Positions 8,183-17,003 of a stretch of 45,623 bases of DNA are shown here, piece after piece. Under the pieces are notes generated by a model. It did not search any database. It was not told the origin of the DNA and was given only the letters and a program-made list of their open reading frames with translations. Position 1 is the first letter of the stretch, and each line of letters begins with the position of its first letter. The position numbers and the translations under genes were made by a program. The DNA is from an uncultured Bacilli bacterium (GTDB taxonomy: Bacteria; Bacillota_I; Bacilli_A; RF39; UBA660), in assembly GCA_947629445.1 (NCBI GenBank), contig CANRDU010000010.1, forward strand, positions 1-45,623, given 5' to 3'.

Positions 8183-8914
8183 ATGGAGAAAAAAGAATTA
8201 TTAGATATTCAAAATATAGATCAAAAAGTAATGTATTTTTTTAGAAAAAAAGCATTGCTTGATGCTTTTGAAAGTAGAAGAGTATGTAGTGCAAATAACG
8301 ATATGGCAAAAGAGATAGAAACACTACGAAAACAATTTTTATTATTGGTGCAAGAACAGGCTTCTATCCTTTCTTTTATAGAAAAATATAGTGATGCTAT
8401 GGATCAGGAAGAAGTAAATCTTTTTCTTACAGATTTTTTTTCCTTTAGTAGTGAATTTTTAGAATACTATGAAACTCAATTAGCAAATCTTGGAAAAAAA
8501 GAGAAGCAAGAGAAAAAAGTTTTTTTGTTTTCAGATTATTGGATACATGCTCGATGTCTTTTGCTTAAAATGAAAGATATTATGGATTATTTACATTATC
8601 CTATCGATTTTTGGGAATATATTATGCCCCGTATCTCTCTTCGGGATAGTCACAATCCAGAACATAGATTTTTTTATTTAGTAAATATAAAAGTGGATAC
8701 GGAAGATAATATTGTGGATATGCATGTAGGTGTTCCTGCTATTGTTAATTTAGAAACTGCCCTTGTCAATATTCATGAATTTAGACATGCTTATGATCTG
8801 TATCAATTATTAGGTCATCCTCTTCCAAAGGAAGAAGAGGAGTATGAAAAAGATGCTAGAGAAGAAGAAAAAAAGTTTATTAAAAAATATATTTCTTCCA
8901 TAGAACCTTTGTAA
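8183..8914 (+). CDS. Unknown protein with a zincin-like HEFRH motif
   Basis: I do not recognise this 243-residue cytoplasmic protein. Its N-terminal half is helical and charged. The C-terminal part has HEFRH at 198-202, an exact HExxH zincin motif, on a predicted helix, followed some 20 residues later by a Glu-rich helix (YEKDAREEEKKF) that could supply a third zinc ligand, as in gluzincins. A minimal metallopeptidase is therefore possible, but the motif is short and no family is identifiable. The ATG has only a weak ribosome-binding site (GTGAT). It is monocistronic. Confidence 0.6.
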   Translation: MEKKELLDIQNIDQKVMYFFRKKALLDAFESRRVCSANNDMAKEIETLRKQFLLLVQEQASILSFIEKYSDAMDQEEVNLFLTDFFSFSSEFLEYYETQLANLGKKEKQEKKVFLFSDYWIHARCLLLKMKDIMDYLHYPIDFWEYIMPRISLRDSHNPEHRFFYLVNIKVDTEDNIVDMHVGVPAIVNLETALVNIHEFRHAYDLYQLLGHPLPKEEEEYEKDAREEEKKFIKKYISSIEPL

Positions 8915-8963
8915 GGTTTATTTGAATGTTATACTTTCAAGATGTTGTTGAAATAAATGTCGG

Positions 8964-8992
8964 AAAACTACAAATTTTAGGTAGTTTTTTTT
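8964..8992 (+). terminator. Terminator before uvrB
   Basis: AAAACTAC pairs with GTAGTTTT around a 9-nt loop, followed by T residues. Confidence 0.85.
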
Positions 8993-9004
8993 AAAACAGA
9001 TTCC

Positions 9005-9033
9005 TTGTTTTCTCTCGTAATCCATGTTAAAAT
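9005..9033 (+). promoter_or_regulatory. SigA-like promoter of uvrB
   Basis: TTGTTT at 9005-9010, a 17-bp spacer and TAAAAT at 9028-9033. No LexA/DinR-type operator was noticed next to it. Confidence 0.6.
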
Positions 9034-9057
9034 AATGCAAGAAAAGAGGGGACTTAG

Positions 9058-11001
9058 ATGTTTGAATTGGTATCTAAATATTCTCCTTCTGGTGATCAAC
9101 CAGAGGCTATCAAAAAATTAGTAGAAGGAATTGAAAATGGCGAAAAACACCAAGTATTATTAGGGGCAACAGGAACCGGAAAAACATTTACCATTGCCAA
9201 TGTTATTAAAGAAGTAAATAGACCTACTTTAGTTTTAGCGCACAATAAAACACTTGCTGGTCAACTTTATGGGGAATTGAAAGAATTATTTCCTAATAAT
9301 GCTGTAGAATATTTTGTATCCTATTATGATTATTATCAACCAGAAGCTTATGTAGCTAAGACGGATACTTATATTGAAAAAGATGCTTCTATCAACGATG
9401 AGATTGATGAGTTAAGACATTCTGCGACGAGTTCTTTATTAAAGAGAAGAGATGTTATTGTTGTTGCCTCCGTTTCTTGTATTTATGGTATTGGTGATAA
9501 AGAAGATTATGCCAGTAATATGCTTACGATTAATGAAGGGGAGAGAGTAGAAAGAGATGACATCATTGAAAAGCTAATATCTATGTTATATGAGAGAAAT
9601 AATATGGATTTTAAGCGTGGTACTTTTCGAGCTAAAGGGGATGTATTAGAAATTATTCCTTCTAATGAGCATAATAAAGGAATACGGGTTGAATTTTTTG
9701 GAGATGAAGTCGAACGAATTAGTGAATTTGATGTTTTGACAGGCGCTATTTTAGCCGATAAAAAATCAGTTAGTATTTTTGCAGCTAGTCATTTTGTTAC
9801 GGCAGAGTGGAAACTACAAAAAGCGATTGCCAATATAAGGGAAGAATTAAAAGAACAATTAGAAAAGTTTACTAGAGAAAACAAACTGTTAGAACATCAA
9901 CGATTAGAAGAAAGAACAAATTATGATATGGAAATGTTGGAAGAAACAGGCTTCTGTAGAGGAATTGAAAATTATTCTAGACATCTTGCTTTAAAAGGTC
10001 CTGGAGAGACACCTTCCACGCTAATTGATTTTTTTCCTGATGATTTTTTATTGGTCATTGATGAATCTCACGTTACTATTCCGCAAATAAGAGGAATGTA
10101 TAATGGAGATAGAGCACGTAAAGAAGTATTAGTAGAATATGGATTTCGCCTACCAAGTGCTTTAGATAATAGGCCTTTAATGTTTCCAGAATTTGAAAAA
10201 AAATTAAATCAAGTTATCTATGTATCCGCTACTCCAGGAGATTATGAATTAGAGCATAGCAAGGAAGTAGTAGAACAGATTATTCGTCCAACTGGATTAT
10301 TAGATCCTAAAATAGAAGTTCATCCAACAAAAGGACAAATTGATGATTTAGTAGAACAAATTTATGTATGTAAAGAAAAAAATGCAAGAGTACTAGTCAC
10401 TACCCTAACTATTCGTATGGCGGAAGAATTAACGAACTATCTAAAAAAATTAGATATCAAAGTAGCTTACTTACATTCTGAAATTAAGACGTTAGAAAGA
10501 ATGCAAATTATTAGAGATTTGCGATTAGGAAAATATGATGTACTAGTAGGTATTAACTTATTAAGAGAGGGAATTGATATTCCAGAAGTAGAGTTAGTAG
10601 CGATTATGGATGCTGATAAACAAGGATTTTTGCGAAGTGATCGAAGTTTAATTCAAACTGTTGGTAGAGCTGCTCGAAATCAAAACGGAAGAGTTATCAT
10701 GTATGCAGATAGTATTAGTGAATCTATGGAAAAAGCTATATCAGAAACAGAAAGAAGAAGAGCTATTCAAGAAAAATATAATGAAGAACATCATATTACG
10801 CCAAAGACAATCATAAAAGAAATAAGAGAAGCAATTAGTAACAAAAAAGAAACGAAGAAAGAAACACAAAAAATGAGTAAAAAAGAGAAAAATGATTTAA
10901 TGGTTAAGATTGAAACAGAAATGAAAGAAGCTGCTCGTAATTTAGATTTTGAAAGAGCTATGGAGTTGCGAGATGCCTTATTTGAATTGCAAAGCGAATA
11001 A
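9058..11001 (+). CDS. uvrB: Excinuclease ABC subunit B
   Basis: UvrB verifies DNA damage in nucleotide excision repair and recruits UvrC. The 647-residue protein has the Walker A motif GATGTGKT at 36-43, the damage-gripping beta-hairpin region ([11 protein letters not shown]), DESHV as Walker B, a GRAARN helicase motif near residue 540, and a C-terminal UVR domain ([19 protein letters not shown]) that contacts UvrC. The start has an AAGAGGGG ribosome-binding site. uvrA, its usual downstream partner in Bacillus, is not next to it; a phage-holin-like membrane gene and lgt follow instead. Confidence 0.97.
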   Translation: MFELVSKYSPSGDQPEAIKKLVEGIENGEKHQVLLGATGTGKTFTIANVIKEVNRPTLVLAHNKTLAGQLYGELKELFPNNAVEYFVSYYDYYQPEAYVAKTDTYIEKDASINDEIDELRHSATSSLLKRRDVIVVASVSCIYGIGDKEDYASNMLTINEGERVERDDIIEKLISMLYERNNMDFKRGTFRAKGDVLEIIPSNEHNKGIRVEFFGDEVERISEFDVLTGAILADKKSVSIFAASHFVTAEWKLQKAIANIREELKEQLEKFTRENKLLEHQRLEERTNYDMEMLEETGFCRGIENYSRHLALKGPGETPSTLIDFFPDDFLLVIDESHVTIPQIRGMYNGDRARKEVLVEYGFRLPSALDNRPLMFPEFEKKLNQVIYVSATPGDYELEHSKEVVEQIIRPTGLLDPKIEVHPTKGQIDDLVEQIYVCKEKNARVLVTTLTIRMAEELTNYLKKLDIKVAYLHSEIKTLERMQIIRDLRLGKYDVLVGINLLREGIDIPEVELVAIMDADKQGFLRSDRSLIQTVGRAARNQNGRVIMYADSISESMEKAISETERRRAIQEKYNEEHHITPKTIIKEIREAISNKKETKKETQKMSKKEKNDLMVKIETEMKEAARNLDFERAMELRDALFELQSE

Positions 11002-11010
11002 TGATATAAT
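10982..11010 (+). promoter_or_regulatory. Promoter within the uvrB 3' end, for yvlD-lgt-yvcK-whiA
   Basis: TTGAAT at 10982-10987, a 17-bp spacer and perfect TATAAT at 11005-11010. It would let the downstream genes be expressed independently of uvrB. Confidence 0.6.
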
Positions 11011-11028
11011 GAAGCAGGAGATGAATCC

Positions 11029-11463
11029 ATGAAAGAGAAAGTTATAAAGGAAGTTCCCATTCATAAACCACAAATTAATAAATTTTTAGATTGGTTCATT
11101 CATATTGTTGGATATACTTTAGTTCTCATTACAGTATCCATTATTTTTAGAAAAACAGTTTATATTGATAATGAATGGTTTGGTTTTTGGGGAATTTTAG
11201 CTGTAATTATTATTTTTATATTAAATAGGACAGTAAAGCCTTTGTTATTTTGGTTAACGTTGCCACTTACCGCTTTAACTCTTGGGTTATTTTATCCTAT
11301 TATCAATGTAATAGTATTAAAAGTGACAGATTTTATTTTGTTTGATCATTTTGAAATTCACGGTTTTTTCATGGTATTTATTGTGTCTATTATTATTTCT
11401 ATTATGAATGCTATAATGGATAATGTTATTATTGATACGTTTTTGAAAGGAATAAAAAAATGA
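11029..11463 (+). CDS. YvlD-type phage-holin family membrane protein
   Basis: The 144-residue protein has four hydrophobic segments and the family features LNRTVKPLL between segments 2 and 3 and LFYPIINVIVL in segment 3, matching the holin-IV superfamily that includes B. subtilis YvlD. The biochemical role is not established; YvlD-like genes are linked with envelope stress in Bacillus. An AGGAG ribosome-binding site stands 8 nt before the ATG. Its stop overlaps the start of lgt (ATGA), so the two are translationally coupled. In many Bacilli yvlD lies near uvrB/lgt as here. Confidence 0.82.
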   Translation: MKEKVIKEVPIHKPQINKFLDWFIHIVGYTLVLITVSIIFRKTVYIDNEWFGFWGILAVIIIFILNRTVKPLLFWLTLPLTALTLGLFYPIINVIVLKVTDFILFDHFEIHGFFMVFIVSIIISIMNAIMDNVIIDTFLKGIKK

Positions 11464-12263
11464 ATCGAGAATTATTTCATCTGGGACCTATTACCATTTA
11501 TTGGTATTCCTTTTTCATTTTAACTGCTTTTGTCGTGGGATATATCTTAGCTTATCGTGAATTTAAAAAAGAAAAATTATCGCTTACTTTTTTTAGTGAT
11601 TATTTCTTTTATTTAGTTCCTTTAACCATAATTGGTGCCCGTGTTTATTATGTTATTTTCGAATGGGAGAGTTATGCTTCTAATCCTTTATCCGCTTTTG
11701 CGATATGGGAAGGTGGTTTAGCGATTCATGGTGGGGTTATTGCCGCTTTATTATTTACGTATTATTATACAAAAAAACACCATGTGAATACGATTCGTTT
11801 ATGTGACATTGGAGCACCTGCTTTGATATTAGGACAAGCAATCGGAAGATGGGGCAATTTCTTTAATGGGGAAGCTTATGGACCTCTTACAACCTTAGGA
11901 ACCTTAGAGAATTTGCATATACCAAAATTTGTTATTGATGGCATGTATATTGCTCGAGAAGGAGGGTATTGTCACCCTACATTCTTCTATGAATCCGTTG
12001 GTTGTTTTTTAGGATTTTTGGTAATTATGTTACTACGTTCTAGAAAAAAAGCTCACTTAGGGGTAGCCTCTTCATTGTACTTTATCATTTATGGAACTAT
12101 TCGTTTCTTTATTGAGGCACTAAGGCAAGATAGTCTTATGTTCTTCGGTTTAAAGGTAGCACAGTTAGTATCTATTTTGATGGTTATAGCAGGACTTGCA
12201 TGGTTGAATTTTGCTATTCGTTCTAATCAGTTTTATCATAGAAAGGAATCGGTAAATGAATAA
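11460..12263 (+). CDS. lgt: Prolipoprotein diacylglyceryl transferase
   Basis: Lgt transfers diacylglycerol from phosphatidylglycerol to the lipobox cysteine of prolipoproteins in the cytoplasmic membrane. The 267-residue protein is polytopic and has the signature LGQAIGRWGNFFNGEAYG at about 124-141 with the essential Arg (R130), and IHGG near residue 90. The gene sits between yvlD and yvcK, overlapping both, in the widespread Firmicutes lgt-yvcK-whiA arrangement. Its presence implies that the organism makes lipoproteins. Confidence 0.96.
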   Translation: MNRELFHLGPITIYWYSFFILTAFVVGYILAYREFKKEKLSLTFFSDYFFYLVPLTIIGARVYYVIFEWESYASNPLSAFAIWEGGLAIHGGVIAALLFTYYYTKKHHVNTIRLCDIGAPALILGQAIGRWGNFFNGEAYGPLTTLGTLENLHIPKFVIDGMYIAREGGYCHPTFFYESVGCFLGFLVIMLLRSRKKAHLGVASSLYFIIYGTIRFFIEALRQDSLMFFGLKVAQLVSILMVIAGLAWLNFAIRSNQFYHRKESVNE

Positions 12264-13206
12264 AAAAGTGGTTGTGTTAGGGGGAGGAACTGGTTTATCT
12301 AATCTTCTCCGTGGATTAAAACAATATCCTGTTGATATTACCGCAATCGTATCAGTTTGTGATGATGGGAGTAGTACAGGTATTTTAAGAGAAGAATTCA
12401 ATATTCCTGCCGTAGGAGATATCAGAAGAGTGATTGTATCTTTGTCAGAGACGGAACCATTAGTGACAGAACTATTTAATTATCGCTTTCATACTACTAG
12501 TGATTTAGATGGACATACGGTTGGAAATTTGTTATTGACAGCTATGACGGAAATTACAGGTAATTTATCAGATGGTATTGAATCATTAAGTAGAGTTCTC
12601 AATTTAAAGGGAAAAGTGGTTCCTTTAACCGAAGATAATGTCACTTTGATGGCAGAGATGGAAGATGGCAAAATTGTAGAAGGAGAACATCATATTACCG
12701 TAGATAGAAGAAAGATTAAACGTGTTTTTTATAAAGAAGAACCAACCCCAACCCAGGAAGCTTTAAAAGCGATAAAAGAGGCGGATTTAATTGTTCTCAG
12801 TATGGGAAGTTTATTTACCAGTATTATTCCTAACTTGATTTGTGATAAAATTGTAAATGCCTTAGAAGAAAGTCCTGCTAAAATTATGTATGTATGCAAT
12901 ATGATGACACAACCGGGAGAAACTGATCATTTTACGGTAACTGATCACGTAGATATGTTGAATCGTTATTTAGGTAAGAGGAAAGTAGATGTAGTCATTG
13001 CTAACAATGGAGCGATTGATTCTGAACTTTCTAAAAAATATGAAACATTGGAACAAAAAGATGCCGTTATTTATGATGTAGAAAATTTTAAAAAGATGAA
13101 TAATCAAGTGATTGGGGATGATTTAGTTACCATTTCTAATAACATGATTCGTCATAATGTTACGAAATTAGGTTTTCATATTTTTGCATATTTAATGCAG
13201 TTATAG
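12256..13206 (+). CDS. yvcK: YvcK/GlmR family (CofD-like) regulator of cell-wall carbon flux
   Basis: YvcK (GlmR) binds UDP-GlcNAc and is needed for gluconeogenic growth and envelope precursor supply in B. subtilis. The 316-residue protein has the N-terminal dinucleotide-like motif VVVLGGGTGLSNLLRGLK, CDDGSSTG near residue 36, and NMMTQPGET. It overlaps lgt by 8 bp and is followed 8 bp later by whiA. The RNase adaptor gene rapZ, which precedes yvcK in B. subtilis and many relatives, is not in the cluster; lgt takes that position. Confidence 0.94.
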   Translation: MNKKVVVLGGGTGLSNLLRGLKQYPVDITAIVSVCDDGSSTGILREEFNIPAVGDIRRVIVSLSETEPLVTELFNYRFHTTSDLDGHTVGNLLLTAMTEITGNLSDGIESLSRVLNLKGKVVPLTEDNVTLMAEMEDGKIVEGEHHITVDRRKIKRVFYKEEPTPTQEALKAIKEADLIVLSMGSLFTSIIPNLICDKIVNALEESPAKIMYVCNMMTQPGETDHFTVTDHVDMLNRYLGKRKVDVVIANNGAIDSELSKKYETLEQKDAVIYDVENFKKMNNQVIGDDLVTISNNMIRHNVTKLGFHIFAYLMQL

Positions 13207-13214
13207 GTGGTAGT

Positions 13215-14132
13215 ATGTCTTTTACAAGTACTGTTAAAAATGAAGTCAGTAAATTAAATGTTGGAAAAGTAGAAAGTATAGCCGAATTATCGGCTTTTCT
13301 TAAAAACAATGCTGATGTATCTAACGAGATTAAAATTACAACAGAAAATGCTTCTGTAGCTCGTCATATTTTCCATTCTTTAAAAGATTTATATGGCATT
13401 ACTCCTAGAATTACGGTTAGGCAAGGATATAATTATAATAAGAGTTATCTTTATATTCTAGAAGTGTTAAAACAAGTAGAAGAGATAAGTATAGATTTAT
13501 CGTTAGATAAAGAAATACCGAGTGATTATTTGATAGATGACGATGATGCGAAAAGAGCTTATTTACGTGGTTTATTTTTAGCATGTGGAAGTATTAATGA
13601 TCCTAAAAAATCAAGGTATCATTTAGAGTTTTTTGTGAACCAAGAAAAGTATGCTAATTTTTGTGTGAAACTTTTAAATGAATATGATTTAAATAGTAAA
13701 GTTTTAAAAAGAGATAATCGTTATATGATTTATATGAAAGAAGCAGAAAAAATAGGGGATTTTCTTAGAATGATACAAGCAATCCAAGCTCTATTTTACT
13801 ATGAGGATATTCGTATTTATAGGGACCATAAAAATATGACGAATAGATTAAATAACTGTGAACAAGCGAATGTAGATAAGATAGTGGAAACAGCGATGGG
13901 ACAAGTTCGCGATATTGAATATATTAAGCAACATGATAGTTTAGATTTTCTAAGTGAAAAGGAGAGAGTTGTTGCTACTTATCGGTTGAAATATAAAGAA
14001 GCATCTCTTTTGGAATTAAGTCAAATTATCAGTATAGAAACAAATGAAAATATCACCAAATCTGGTATTCATCATCGTTTTCGTAAAATAAAAGAATTAG
14101 CAGATAGAATTCGAGCAAAGGAAGAAAAGTAA
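13215..14132 (+). CDS. whiA: DNA-binding protein WhiA
   Basis: WhiA combines a degenerate LAGLIDADG homing-endonuclease fold with a C-terminal helix-turn-helix. It controls sporulation in actinomycetes and influences cell division and chromosome segregation in Firmicutes. The 305-residue protein starts MSFTSTVKNEVSKL, a typical WhiA N-terminus, shows AYLRGLFLACGSINDP near 113-128, and ends with the helix-turn-helix region (LLELSQII..ITKSGIHHRFRKIKELA). The ribosome-binding site is AGGTGG. It ends the uvrB-whiA gene run and is followed by a terminator. Confidence 0.96.
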   Translation: MSFTSTVKNEVSKLNVGKVESIAELSAFLKNNADVSNEIKITTENASVARHIFHSLKDLYGITPRITVRQGYNYNKSYLYILEVLKQVEEISIDLSLDKEIPSDYLIDDDDAKRAYLRGLFLACGSINDPKKSRYHLEFFVNQEKYANFCVKLLNEYDLNSKVLKRDNRYMIYMKEAEKIGDFLRMIQAIQALFYYEDIRIYRDHKNMTNRLNNCEQANVDKIVETAMGQVRDIEYIKQHDSLDFLSEKERVVATYRLKYKEASLLELSQIISIETNENITKSGIHHRFRKIKELADRIRAKEEK

Positions 14133-14145
14133 AAATAAAATTTAG

Positions 14146-14175
14146 AGAAAGGAATGCTAGTTACTTTCTTTTTTT
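14146..14175 (+). terminator. Terminator after whiA
   Basis: AGAAAG pairs with CTTTCT, extendable through one mismatch with AA/TT, and is followed by a T-run. Confidence 0.75.
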
Positions 14176-14177
14176 CG

Positions 14178-14206
14178 TTGTCGAATATTTGCTTTTATAG
14201 TATAAT
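14178..14206 (+). promoter_or_regulatory. SigA-like promoter of the gdpP'-rplI-dnaB operon
   Basis: TTGTCG at 14178-14183, a 17-bp spacer and perfect TATAAT at 14201-14206, 22 bp before the start codon. Confidence 0.72.
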
Positions 14207-14227
14207 ATTGATAACTGGGGTGATAGA

Positions 14228-15205
14228 ATGGAAACATTATTTGAAAAGTTAACAGAAGTTTTATCAAAGTATCAAAACATCATTGTTATGTCACATCAAA
14301 ATCCTGATTTGGATGCTGTCGGATCTTCTATGGGGCTTTGCCAAATTTTAAAAAAAATGGGAAAGAAAAGTTATATTTTATTTAGTCAAAAAGACTTAAA
14401 AAAATATAATAGTTCTGTAAGAAAAGCATTAGAAAAAGTAAAAAATGAAATCGATTTTTTATATCCTGATACGTTAAAAGATGTATTAGGAGACTCTACC
14501 GTATTAATTGTTTTAGATGTTCACCAAAAAGATAGAGTAGAATATCCTGAAGTGCTAGATCAAATTGATAAAGTAATTGTTTTAGATCATCATATTAAGA
14601 ATAATTCTTATATCAAAGATACAGAGTTATTCTATATTGATTCTACGATGTCTAGTATGGTGGAATTGATATCTCATTATGCCAAATTCTATGGTGTAAA
14701 TTTAGGTGTAATCATATCTACTATCATGTTAGCGGGAATGGAAATTGATACCAATGGCTTCAATTTGAAAACTACGGAAAAGACATTTGAAGTAGCTGCT
14801 TATTTAACAAGTAGTGGTGCGGATAGTGTTTTCAAACAAACTCTTTTAAAAGAGAGTAAAGACGAATATCTAAGGAGAGCAGATTTTATAAAGAGTAGTT
14901 TTGTTTTTCATAAAAACATTGGTATGTGTGTATTACCTACTCTTAATTGTAAAAAAGAGGAACTTGCTGAAGTAGCAGAGGAACTTCTCAATTTTGAATA
15001 TGTGGAAGCTTCTTTCGCAATTGGACAATTAGATGAAAATGTTGTAGGCGTAAGTGCTCGTTCTATGGGAGATATTAATGTCTGTGATATTATGAAAAAA
15101 TTAGGTGGTGGAGGACACGTTACAAATGCTGCCTGTCAAGTTATTGATAAAACAGTAAAAGAAGTAGAACGCTCTATTAAAAATATATTGGGGGAGATAT
15201 TATGA
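14228..15205 (+). CDS. DHH-DHHA1 phosphodiesterase, stand-alone GdpP catalytic module
   Basis: The 325-residue cytoplasmic protein consists only of a DHH domain (HQNPDLD at 23-29, LDVHQ at 96-100, LDHH at 119-122, EIDTNGF at 172-178) and a DHHA1 domain ending in GGGGH at 293-297. It precedes rplI and dnaB, the position of the full-length c-di-AMP phosphodiesterase GdpP in Bacilli. Several segments (LLKESKDEYLRRADFI, VEASFAIGQLDE, SARSMGDINV) read like the GdpP C-terminus. The membrane helices, PAS domain and degenerate GGDEF of GdpP are absent. It may hydrolyse c-di-AMP, pApA or nanoRNA; NrnA/Pde2-type activity is the alternative. The ATG has GGGGTGAT upstream and the gene has its own promoter, so this is not a mis-called start. 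Confidence 0.88.
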   Translation: METLFEKLTEVLSKYQNIIVMSHQNPDLDAVGSSMGLCQILKKMGKKSYILFSQKDLKKYNSSVRKALEKVKNEIDFLYPDTLKDVLGDSTVLIVLDVHQKDRVEYPEVLDQIDKVIVLDHHIKNNSYIKDTELFYIDSTMSSMVELISHYAKFYGVNLGVIISTIMLAGMEIDTNGFNLKTTEKTFEVAAYLTSSGADSVFKQTLLKESKDEYLRRADFIKSSFVFHKNIGMCVLPTLNCKKEELAEVAEELLNFEYVEASFAIGQLDENVVGVSARSMGDINVCDIMKKLGGGGHVTNAACQVIDKTVKEVERSIKNILGEIL

Positions 15206-15639
15206 AAATTATTTTATTAGAGGATGTTAGAAAACAAGGAAAAAAAGGAGATATTTTAGAAGTCAAAGATGGTTATGGAACCTTCCTTATTAAAAATAAA
15301 CAAGCCGTAGTAGCTTCTAAGATGGGAATTGACCGTTTAGAAAGAGAAAATACGGCGAAAAAAGAAGAGGAAGAAAAAATATATCAACAAGCTTTAAAGC
15401 AAAAAGAAAAACTAGAAAAGGTAGAATTAACTTTTCCTGTAAAAACGGGAGCAATGGATAAGGTATTTGGTAGTGTTAGTCCAAAACAAATAGCAGATGC
15501 TTTAAAAGCAAAAGGATTTTCTATCGATAAAAAGCAAGTAAAGGAAAAAGAGTCTTTATCTACTTTAGGATATCATCATGTAGATATTGAACTTCATAAA
15601 AAAGTAATCGCAACGATTCGAATTTCATTGACAAAATGA
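15202..15639 (+). CDS. rplI: 50S ribosomal protein L9 (bL9)
   Basis: bL9 binds 23S rRNA near the L1 stalk base. The 145-residue protein begins MKIILLEDVRKQGKKGDILEV, has the conserved GYGTFLIKNKQAV turn, a long charged connecting helix and a C-terminal domain containing KVFGSVSPKQIADAL. It overlaps the preceding DHH gene by 4 bp (ATGA) and ends in TGA. The gdpP-rplI-dnaB order is conserved in Bacilli. Confidence 0.97.
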   Translation: MKIILLEDVRKQGKKGDILEVKDGYGTFLIKNKQAVVASKMGIDRLERENTAKKEEEEKIYQQALKQKEKLEKVELTFPVKTGAMDKVFGSVSPKQIADALKAKGFSIDKKQVKEKESLSTLGYHHVDIELHKKVIATIRISLTK

Positions 15640-15648
15640 GGTGATTGA

Positions 15649-16995
15649 ATGCAAGAAAGAACGATTCCACATAATGTGGAAGCAGAACAATCTGTTATTG
15701 GATCTATGTTTCTGACAAAAAAAGCTCTACAAAAAGCATTAGAACTTTTAGTGCCAGAAGATTTTTACTTAGATTCTCATCAAAAGATATTTGCAGCTAT
15801 TCGTAGTATTGATGAAGAAAAAAGACCTGTTGATATTACAACGGTTTCTGAAGAATTAAATCATAAAGGATGGTTAAAGCAAGTAGGGGATATAGAGTAT
15901 GTAGCAGAGATTATTAATAGTGTTCCTACTACAGCCAATATTGATGAATACATCAACATCGTATCGGAAAAGTCATTGCTTCGTAAATTGATTGATGAAG
16001 CAACAGCAATTGTTCAAGATAGTTACCATGTTGGTAGTAATATAGGGGATTTTTTATATCAATCACAAAAGAAAATTTCCGATGTATCACAAGGACTTCG
16101 TGGTTCAGAGTTTAAAGATATTCAAACGGTCTTAACAAAAGCCCAATCGGATTTAGAGGCTCTAGCTGCTAATAAAGGAGATATCATGGGAATTCCTAGT
16201 GGTTTTTATGATTTAGATAAAATTACATCAGGATTTCATCCCCATGAATTAATTATTATTGCTGCTCGTCCAGGACAAGGAAAAACAGCTATTGCTCTTA
16301 ATATGGCTACGAATATGGCGATTCAAGCCAAAAAGACCGTTGCTATTTTCAATATGGAGATGGGAGCAGAACAATTAGTTACCAGAATGCTTTCTTCGGT
16401 AGGACAAATTGATGGAAATAAGTTACGTACGGGTACTTTGGATCAACACAGTGATTGGAAACGTGTGAATGAAGCAATTAGCCGGCTATCCAATACGAAG
16501 ATTTTTATCGATGATACAGCTGGACAATCCGTTGCTGAAATTCGTTCCAAATGTAGAAGATTAAAAAGTTCGCCAACAGGGTTAGATATTGTTATTATCG
16601 ATTATTTAACTCTTATTCAAAGTGCAACCAAAGGTGGTTCTAGTGGACAAAATAGACAGCAAGAAGTAGCCGAGATTTCTCGTGCTTTGAAGACTATGGC
16701 AATGGAGTTGGATATCCCTGTTATTGCGCTTTCTCAATTATCCAGAGGAATAGAGCAGAGAACTGATAAAAAGCCAATGTTGAGTGACTTAAGGGAGTCT
16801 GGAGCAATTGAGCAAGATGCAGATATTGTTGCTTTTTTACATTGTACAGACGAGGAAAGAGAAAAAGAAGATAGTTTGATGGAATTTGTTATTCGTAAAC
16901 ATCGTAATGGACCATTAAAAGATATCCCTTTAATCTTTAAACGGGCTACTAGTACATTTGTTAATGTAGCAAATAGTGGTATCACAGAAGAATAG
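15649..16995 (+). CDS. dnaB: Replicative DNA helicase
   Basis: DnaB (called DnaC in B. subtilis) is the hexameric 5'-3' helicase of the replication fork. The 448-residue protein has the N-terminal primase-interacting domain (VEAEQSVIGSM) and a RecA-like C-terminal domain with Walker A ARPGQGKT at 206-213, IIDYLTLI as Walker B, the SQLSRGIEQR segment and LSDLRESGAIEQDAD. GAGGTGAT lies just before the ATG. No intein or insertion is seen. It lies downstream of rplI, as in other Bacilli. Confidence 0.98.
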   Translation: MQERTIPHNVEAEQSVIGSMFLTKKALQKALELLVPEDFYLDSHQKIFAAIRSIDEEKRPVDITTVSEELNHKGWLKQVGDIEYVAEIINSVPTTANIDEYINIVSEKSLLRKLIDEATAIVQDSYHVGSNIGDFLYQSQKKISDVSQGLRGSEFKDIQTVLTKAQSDLEALAANKGDIMGIPSGFYDLDKITSGFHPHELIIIAARPGQGKTAIALNMATNMAIQAKKTVAIFNMEMGAEQLVTRMLSSVGQIDGNKLRTGTLDQHSDWKRVNEAISRLSNTKIFIDDTAGQSVAEIRSKCRRLKSSPTGLDIVIIDYLTLIQSATKGGSSGQNRQQEVAEISRALKTMAMELDIPVIALSQLSRGIEQRTDKKPMLSDLRESGAIEQDADIVAFLHCTDEEREKEDSLMEFVIRKHRNGPLKDIPLIFKRATSTFVNVANSGITEE

Positions 16996-17003
16996 GTGAT
17001 TTA

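Noticed and set aside
9005..9057. SOS (DinR/LexA) box for uvrB
   Set aside because: No CGAAC-N4-GTTCG-like palindrome was found in the short upstream region, although uvrB is SOS-controlled in Bacillus.
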